From assembly GCF_932526225.1 (NCBI RefSeq), contig NC_064046.1, positions 8,171,219 through 8,235,218 on the forward strand: a DNA stretch of 64,000 bases. Reading direction: 5' to 3'. Position numbers and translations under genes: made by a program. Below the pieces are notes generated by a model, which was not told the origin of the DNA, did no database searches, and saw only the letters and a list, made by a program, of their open reading frames with translations. Below are positions 58,801 through 64,000 of the stretch, one piece after another. Position 1 is the stretch's first letter. Every line of letters starts with the position of its first letter. Source of the stretch: Nematostella vectensis (taxonomy: Eukaryota; Cnidaria; Anthozoa; Actiniaria; Edwardsiidae).

Positions 58801-61800
58801 CTGCTTATGGGTATAATTATTTGTAAGAATAAAGATGATAAGTAATATAATCACAGAAATTATCCAAATGTTCCTTCAGTCAGTAGAAATTTCCATTGTA
58901 TTTTTTGATAGAACTGCCATTTGACAATCGCCATTTGCCGTTTGCACTGACAACGTTTATTGAAATTGGTGTATGTTGGCCTTTCCATTCAGTGATCTCC
59001 TTGCTCAATTTTGTGAGCAGAAAATGCACAACTTTTTCTTATTCTGTTATGACTTCTCTTACAAACACTGTATTTGGGCATTTTCATAGGCAAATCTGCA
59101 AATGGGCACAATTTCCATGTTTAGAAGCAACAATTTCTGATTTAGTTGTTTGATATGTACATATTTTGTAAAATGAATACATTGGATACTATCTAGTTAT
59201 CATCATTACCACCATCATCATTTTCATTATCATGATTGCTATCATCATCATTGTCATCTCCATAATCATCCATATCATCATAGCAACAGCATTCTTGTAA
59301 AGATTTTTGGGAGCAGGTCATTATGAGTACTGAGTTGTTTTAGGTTGCTGAAGGTTTCATTTTCCATGTCAATACCAAACACAAAAATCACATTATTTTT
59401 TTGTCTGCTGGAGACAGTCAAATCAGCAGAAAAGGCTGCTTGTTGAGCCGGCAGCCGGTGGGTTTTGAGAAAGCTGTAGCAACCATCATTATAATTATTT
59501 TCATGTTCTATTGATTTTTTTATAATTCATTCACATAGTTATTGTACTGGCATACCTTTTTATTACTCTAGGCGGTGGACCTTGAAATCGATGAATCTAG
59601 CTTTACTGGGGAAATGGAACCAGCCAGTAAGACCACCCTCCCTATACCTGCTGTAAACTCTGGGTCTGGTGTCTCGGCCAGGCGCAATATTGCATTCATG
59701 GGCACACTGGTCAGAAGTGGGAGAGGGAAGGTAAACAGTTATAAGATATCTTAAATTCTTTATTATTGATAGATAGATAGATATTACACTATAGGCAAAA
59801 AGTCTAAGATTTGGCTATTCTATTATGTGGAATGACTGTTTTCAGCAGCCAGTGGTCTGGGGTGTGGGAGTGATGCATCTGCTGTATGCTATACTAGCTA
59901 CAATGCAACCTGGATATTACGATATGCCTCGGGAGAAAGAAAATGTATCGTAAAATCTTGGTATCGTTGCAAAAAGGTTCTCGATTTTACTATATCAAGG
60001 AAAATCCTTTGAAAATATTGTTGTAGCGGGGCTGGGTTAATTATCAGCTTTTACAAAATATTTATATTGTAAATCTACTCTCTGTAAGACTTTAAATCTG
60101 TATTTAATAAGATCTGTCAAGTCAAAAAATCGTTAACGGTACTGTGCGTGTGTGGTGTCTTGAGTTATTCTCTCTTTTTTTGATAGACAGAGTCAGTAAT
60201 ATTGTTGTATCGAGGTCAAAATTACGCTTGGGAAAACAAATTTGGATCGTAAATCGAGAATATCATTGTATTCAATATGGTAAGATCGAGGTAATTTTTG
60301 ATCCATTTTACTGCATTTCCACCGGGATAATGGAACGTCATCGTAAAATCGAGGTTATCGTAAAATCCAGTAACGTAGAATCCAGGTTCCTCTGTTGTAT
60401 TTTGTTGTACACAATGAAAAATGAAATTAGTAAAGCATTTACAAAATCCAGTAACGTAAAACCCAGGTTCCACTGTATTGTATTGTACACTATGGAAAAT
60501 GAAATTAGTAAAGCATTTACAATTTGTTGCATACACTTGTTCCAAAAAGGTTGTTAGTACTAATGGCAAATGGTAAATGGCAGTTCTAATCTTCAAAGAT
60601 GCTTATGGGTACTAATTTTTCGTAAATGTTAAGGTGTGGAATAAAGTCCAGCAATGTCAGAGCCAAACATCAATGACATATAATGGATAATTGTATGATT
60701 TACCCATATTCTTCAGCATTTGGTAGGAATAAGACCCATGGTTCCTTTCTGCATAGAACCAATCGCAATTTGCAGTTTCTAACTGACAACCTTTTTTGAA
60801 ATAGGTGTACAGTATGCAGTTTATGTTACATACATCGTGTATAATACAGTATGTTGTAGAGTTGCTGTTCAGAGTAGTACAATGTATATGTACTGAGTAT
60901 TGTGCTTGTTTATTCCTTTTCAATGTTTTCAGGGTGTTGTTATAGGGACAGGTGAAAACTCTGAGTTTGGAGAAATTTTCAAGCTTATGAAAGCAGAAGA
61001 GGTATTGGGTTCATTGATGTCTTCTTGTTGAAATGATTTTATTCTGTCTATTTGCAAGTAATTTAATTCTGGATACACTTGATCTTGCAGACTCCTAAAA
61101 CACCTCTTCAGAAGAGCATGGACAGCCTTGGGAAACAGCTGTCTTTTTATTCTTTATGTATTATAGGTAAGTGAACCGATGAGGATTTCAAAGTCCTTTT
61201 TTGGATTGTTGTCAAATGATATGAGCTGAACTATGGAGGTGACGATGATAGCAATAGTTATGTATGACAAAAGTGGATATATTGAAAGGCGATTGACATA
61301 TTGATGTTAATGATGATTATGCCTATTATCCTGACAATGATCATGTAGCGATAGTTGCTGATAAGGAATAAACATGATGATATGGTGGTGGTGGTAAGAT
61401 TTTGTGATAATTACAGTTAATGATGATGGCTGTGATAACAATCATGCTTATGATAATGGTGATGATCATAGTGATGTTGATGATGATTGTGTCAATTTTG
61501 TCGTATATGGTATTATAATATATATAGTGTTTGTAGCGGAACAATGATAAACATGACAAAGTGGTGTTGGTGTTGAATGTTGTTATAACTATAGCAAACG
61601 AAGATGCATTTGATAACAATAATGCTAAAAATAATATGTAATAATTCTGATAAATTCATTTTGGCTGGTGTTCTTAGCTGAAATCAACAATTCAGCTATA
61701 TATACAGTATACACGTAATAATTCAGTATAGCTATTATATAATAATTCCATGTTGTCCTTTTTAGGTCTTATAGTTCTTCTTGGCTGGATTCAGAAAAGA

Positions 61801-62697
61801 GCCATACTAGAAATGTTTACAATAGGTGTAAGGTAAGGAATACGATAACTTTGATTCTCTCAAAGACAATATGCATGTTTTTTGTTCCTAAATATTACGT
61901 TGTTATTATAATTGATGTCCACTATATACTCCTAAACACTAAAAAGAAGAATCCATTAAAGACGCCTGGAAATCAAAGTACAGTATCTTCTACAAGAATT
62001 GCAGGACGATCGCCCCAAAGTACAGTCGCCTCGGTCACAGTTGAGCATGATCGCCCCACTCAGAGAACGATACCCTTGAGTTGTACTCGCCATGGTTCTG
62101 ATTCTGATTCTTTGACCAAAATAAAGTAAATTTTGTGTGAACCATGACCACTAGTAAAATCCAGGTGCTACTACTGTACGGTGTTTCCATTTTGAGACCT
62201 GATAGTTATAATAACGAACATTACAGTAATTGTAAAGATTGACTGACCAATAACACCATCCGACCTGAATTCTTTGTATTTATTCATCTCTATTAGAAAA
62301 ATCCAGAGTTAGTGAAAAAGAGATAAAAGTCTTACAGTGATATTTACCTTTGACGGCTTTTATTCTCAAGGTCTTCCCATAGTAGTTTTTCTTAGTGAAT
62401 TGTGTGTTTGTTCGTCTCTACACAATCTTGCCATAGAAGCCACCCCAGAAAGTCTTTCAATATTAATCATTGTTTGTAAATTGAATGTCTGTTCGTCTCT
62501 TTTTTAAAGTCTTGCCCTATAAGCCAACCCTAACGGTGTTCCAATAGTTATCACCGTTAGTCAGTCAGTCAGTCAGTCAGTCAGTCAGTCAGTCAGTCAG
62601 TCAGTCAGTCAGTCAGTCAGTCAGTCAGTCAGTCAGTCAGTCAGTCAGTCAGTCAGTCAGTCAGTTAGTTAGTTAGCTAGCTAGCTAAGTTATCACC

Positions 62698-62790
<93 letters not shown>

Positions 62791-62811
62791 CTAGCTAGCT
62801 AGTTAGTTAGC

Positions 62812-62881
<70 letters not shown>

Positions 62882-64000
62882 ACGGTGTTCCAATAGTTAC
62901 AGTATCACCGTTAGTGAGTTATATGTCTGTTTAATCTCTATCAAGTCTTGCCCTAGCAACCAGCCCTAAAGGTCTTCCAATAGTTCTCACCGTTAGTGAG
63001 TTGTGTGTCTGTTCATCTCTATCTAGTCTTGCTGTAGCAGCCATCCCTGACGGTCTTCCAATAGTTATCACCGTTAGTGAGTTATATGTCTGTTTAATCT
63101 CTATCAAGTCTTGCCCTAGCAACCAGCCCTGAAGGTCTTCCAATAGTTCTCACCGTTAGCGAGTTGTGTGTCTGTTCATCTCTATCTAGTCTTGCTGTAG
63201 CAACCAGCCCTGAAGGTCTTCCAATAGTTCTCACCGTTAGTGAGTTGTGTGTCTGTTCATCTCTATCTAGTCTTGCCCTATCAGCCAACCCTGACGGTCT
63301 TCCAATAGTTATCACCGTTAGCGAGTTGTGTGTCTGTTCATCTCTATCTAGTCTTGCTGTAGCAACCAGCCCTGAAGGTCTTCCAATAGTTATCACCGTT
63401 AGCGAGTTGTGTGTCTGTTCATCTCTATCTAGTCTTGCTGTAGCAACCAGCCCTGAAGGTCTTCCAATAGTTCTCACCGTTATTGAGTTGTGTGTCTGTT
63501 CATCTCTATCTAGTCTTGCTGTAGCAGCCATCCCTGACGGTCTTCCAATAGTTCTCACCGTTAGTGAGTTGTGTGTCTGTTCATCTCTATCTAGTCTTGC
63601 CCTATCAGCCAACCCTGACGGTCTTCCAATAGTTATCACCGTTAGCGAGTTGTGTGTCTGTTCATCTCTATCTAGTCTTGCTGTAGCAGCCATCCCTGAA
63701 GGTCTCCCAATAGTTATCACCGTTATTGAGTTGTGTGTCTGTTCATCTCTATCTAGTCTTGCTGTAGCAGCCATCCCTGACGGTCTTCCAATAGTTATCA
63801 ACGTTAGTGAGTTGTGTGTCTGTTAATCTCTATCTAGTCTTGCTGTAGCAGCCAACCCTGACGGTCTTCCAATAGTTATCACCGTTATTGAGTTGTGTGT
63901 CTGTTCGTCTCTATCTAGTCTTGCCCTATCAGCCAACCCTGACGGTCTTCCAATAGTTATCACCGTTAGCGAGTTGTGTGTCTGTTCGTCTCTATCTAGT
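55875..64000 (+). CDS. ATP2C1: Secretory-pathway Ca2+/Mn2+ P-type ATPase (SPCA), 3' partial, 9 exons plus mini-exon array
   Basis: Exons: 55875-56141 (ATG), 57672-57761, 57992-58027, 58263-58324, 58596-58704, 59572-59730, 60933-61001, 61091-61166 and 61766-61832; 311 codons plus 2 nt, all GT-AG with matching phase. It follows SPCA1 in order: [21 protein letters not shown], the TM1-2 region ([20 protein letters not shown]), [40 protein letters not shown], the actuator loop [13 protein letters not shown] with [43 protein letters not shown] and [19 protein letters not shown]. The family pumps Ca2+ or Mn2+ into the Golgi lumen. The next expected segment is [17 protein letters not shown] in TM4. 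It occurs only inside the tandem array at 62345-64000, so the next exon is one of its copies or lies beyond the edge. The phosphorylation (DKTGT) domain is off the window. A GTG lies in frame two codons before the ATG but is not needed. Confidence 0.92.
56725..57204. repeat. 240-bp tandem duplication in intron 1 of the ATPase gene
   Basis: Copies at 56725-56964 and 56965-57204 begin GAACAGAYATAGCCCCATGC and differ at only a handful of bases, so the duplication is recent. It is non-coding. Confidence 0.93.
58734..58972. mobile_element. MITE with ACACCTATTTCAATAAACG ends (copy 1)
   Basis: The left end ACACCTATTTCAATAAACGT and the right end ACGTTTATTGAAATTGGTGT are inverted. Both subterminal parts have TTTGCAA/ATTGGCAAAT-like repeats. 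The same family occurs at 60533-60808. It begins about 30 bp after the ATPase exon ending at 58704. Confidence 0.72.
60370..60526. repeat. Two-copy direct repeat, about 78 bp, intron 6 of the ATPase gene
   Basis: AATCCAGTAACGTAGAATCC and AATCCAGTAACGTAAAACCC begin two successive copies that share ATGAAATTAGTAAAGCATTT near their ends. It is non-coding. Confidence 0.8.
60533..60808. mobile_element. MITE of the ACACCTATTTCAA family (copy 2)
   Basis: The left end ACACTTGTTCCAAAAAGGTT and the right end AACCTTTTTTGAAATAGGTG are inverted and match copy 1. TGCTTATGGGTA in the interior is shared with copy 1. Confidence 0.7.
62345..64000 (+). repeat. Tandem array of a 50-nt TM4 mini-exon with its splice sites (81-bp period)
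   Basis: Thirteen full copies of a 50-nt exon-like block start at 62946, 63027, 63109, 63190, 63271, 63352, 63433, 63514, 63595, 63676, 63757, 63838 and 63919; another begins at 64000. Each block follows CTATCTAG or CTATCAAG and encodes (AG|T) S-L-A-x-x-x-x-P-E/D-G-L-P-I-V-x-T-V, the conserved SPCA TM4 segment, in exactly the phase needed after the exon ending at 61832. Each ends ..GTTA followed by GTGAGT (five copies), GCGAGT (five) or TTGAGT (three). The 31-nt spacer is too short for an intron. Decayed copies lie at 62347, 62426 and 62510 (this last with an in-frame stop), and a truncated one near 62883. Residues vary at the key position: PEGLP in copies 3, 4, 6, 7 and 10, PDGLP in seven, PKGLP in the first. 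Only copy 4 has both PEGLP and a GT donor. Confidence 0.93.
62560..62880. repeat. (TCAG)n and (TTAG)n microsatellites inside the mini-exon array
   Basis: A TCAG run (62560-62664) passes into TTAG/CTAG, and a second TTAG run (62701-62880) follows after a short remnant TTATCACCGTTAG. Both begin exactly where a mini-exon ends with CACCGTTAG, so they seem to have grown from the donor region of array units. Confidence 0.93.

Noticed and set aside
63094-63826. 27-residue repeat proteins on both strands ([11 protein letters not shown]... and the antisense [15 protein letters not shown]...)
   Set aside because: The period is a multiple of three, so several frames stay open. The plus frame mixes exon blocks with spacer that begins with a splice donor; the minus frame is its shadow.
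62345-64000. CRISPR array
   Set aside because: The regular spacing looks similar at first, but both parts of the 81-bp unit are conserved, so there are no unique spacers. The block is homologous to a P-type ATPase exon and the genome is eukaryotic.

Overview
The window reads as intron-rich metazoan nuclear DNA with compact introns, GT-AG junctions and many short inverted-repeat elements. The gene set and sequence style suggest a cnidarian, most likely a sea anemone such as Nematostella. That assignment is inference from gene content and was not tested by any search. All spliced models below were built by hand from splice consensus, reading phase and family resemblance; every exon set given keeps phase throughout.

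Layout. (1) 519-10081, plus strand: nearly all of a B3GALNT2-type glycosyltransferase in 13 exons; only its N-terminal anchor lies off the left edge. (2) 10.1-12.0 kb: a spacer with a tandem array of GC-box plus X-box modules ending at a TATA-like motif. (3) 12015-19715 and 22722-32235, both minus strand: two complete tandem paralogues of a GPR158/GPR179-like class C GPCR with matching exon structure (674 and 769 aa). (4) 32.2-37.9 kb: gene-poor, with a 565-bp fold-back transposon carrying a tRNA-Glu-derived segment. (5) 38012-38482, plus: a TMEM229B-like membrane protein. (6) 38.5-45.7 kb: gene-poor. (7) 45683-46447, minus: an ankyrin-repeat protein resembling PP1 regulatory subunit 27. (8) 46.4-55.9 kb: gene-poor, with several MITEs. 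(9) 55875 to the right edge, plus: the first third of a secretory-pathway Ca2+/Mn2+ ATPase (ATP2C1/SPCA type).

The most striking feature is shared by three genes. Tandem minisatellites have amplified splice junctions of the host gene. In the ATPase, 13 full copies plus older decayed ones (81-bp period) each hold a 50-nt mini-exon for the TM4 ion-binding motif (PEGLP), bounded by its own AG acceptor and, in most copies, a GT or GC donor. In GPCR B, one array repeats the splice acceptor and first ~35 nt of the EGF-like exon, and another repeats the last ~18 nt and splice donor of the TM7 exon. In GPCR A the TM7 donor is repeated independently. This looks like a recurrent process, and in the ATPase it could supply alternative versions of an ion-binding helix.

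Mobile DNA is plentiful but small. Two fold-back elements have perfect 9-bp target duplications (Mutator-like signature), and others have 6-9 bp duplications. At least three dispersed MITE families occur in several copies. Intron 2 of the glycosyltransferase holds a 1.3-kb, 12-bp satellite that resembles decayed telomere repeats.
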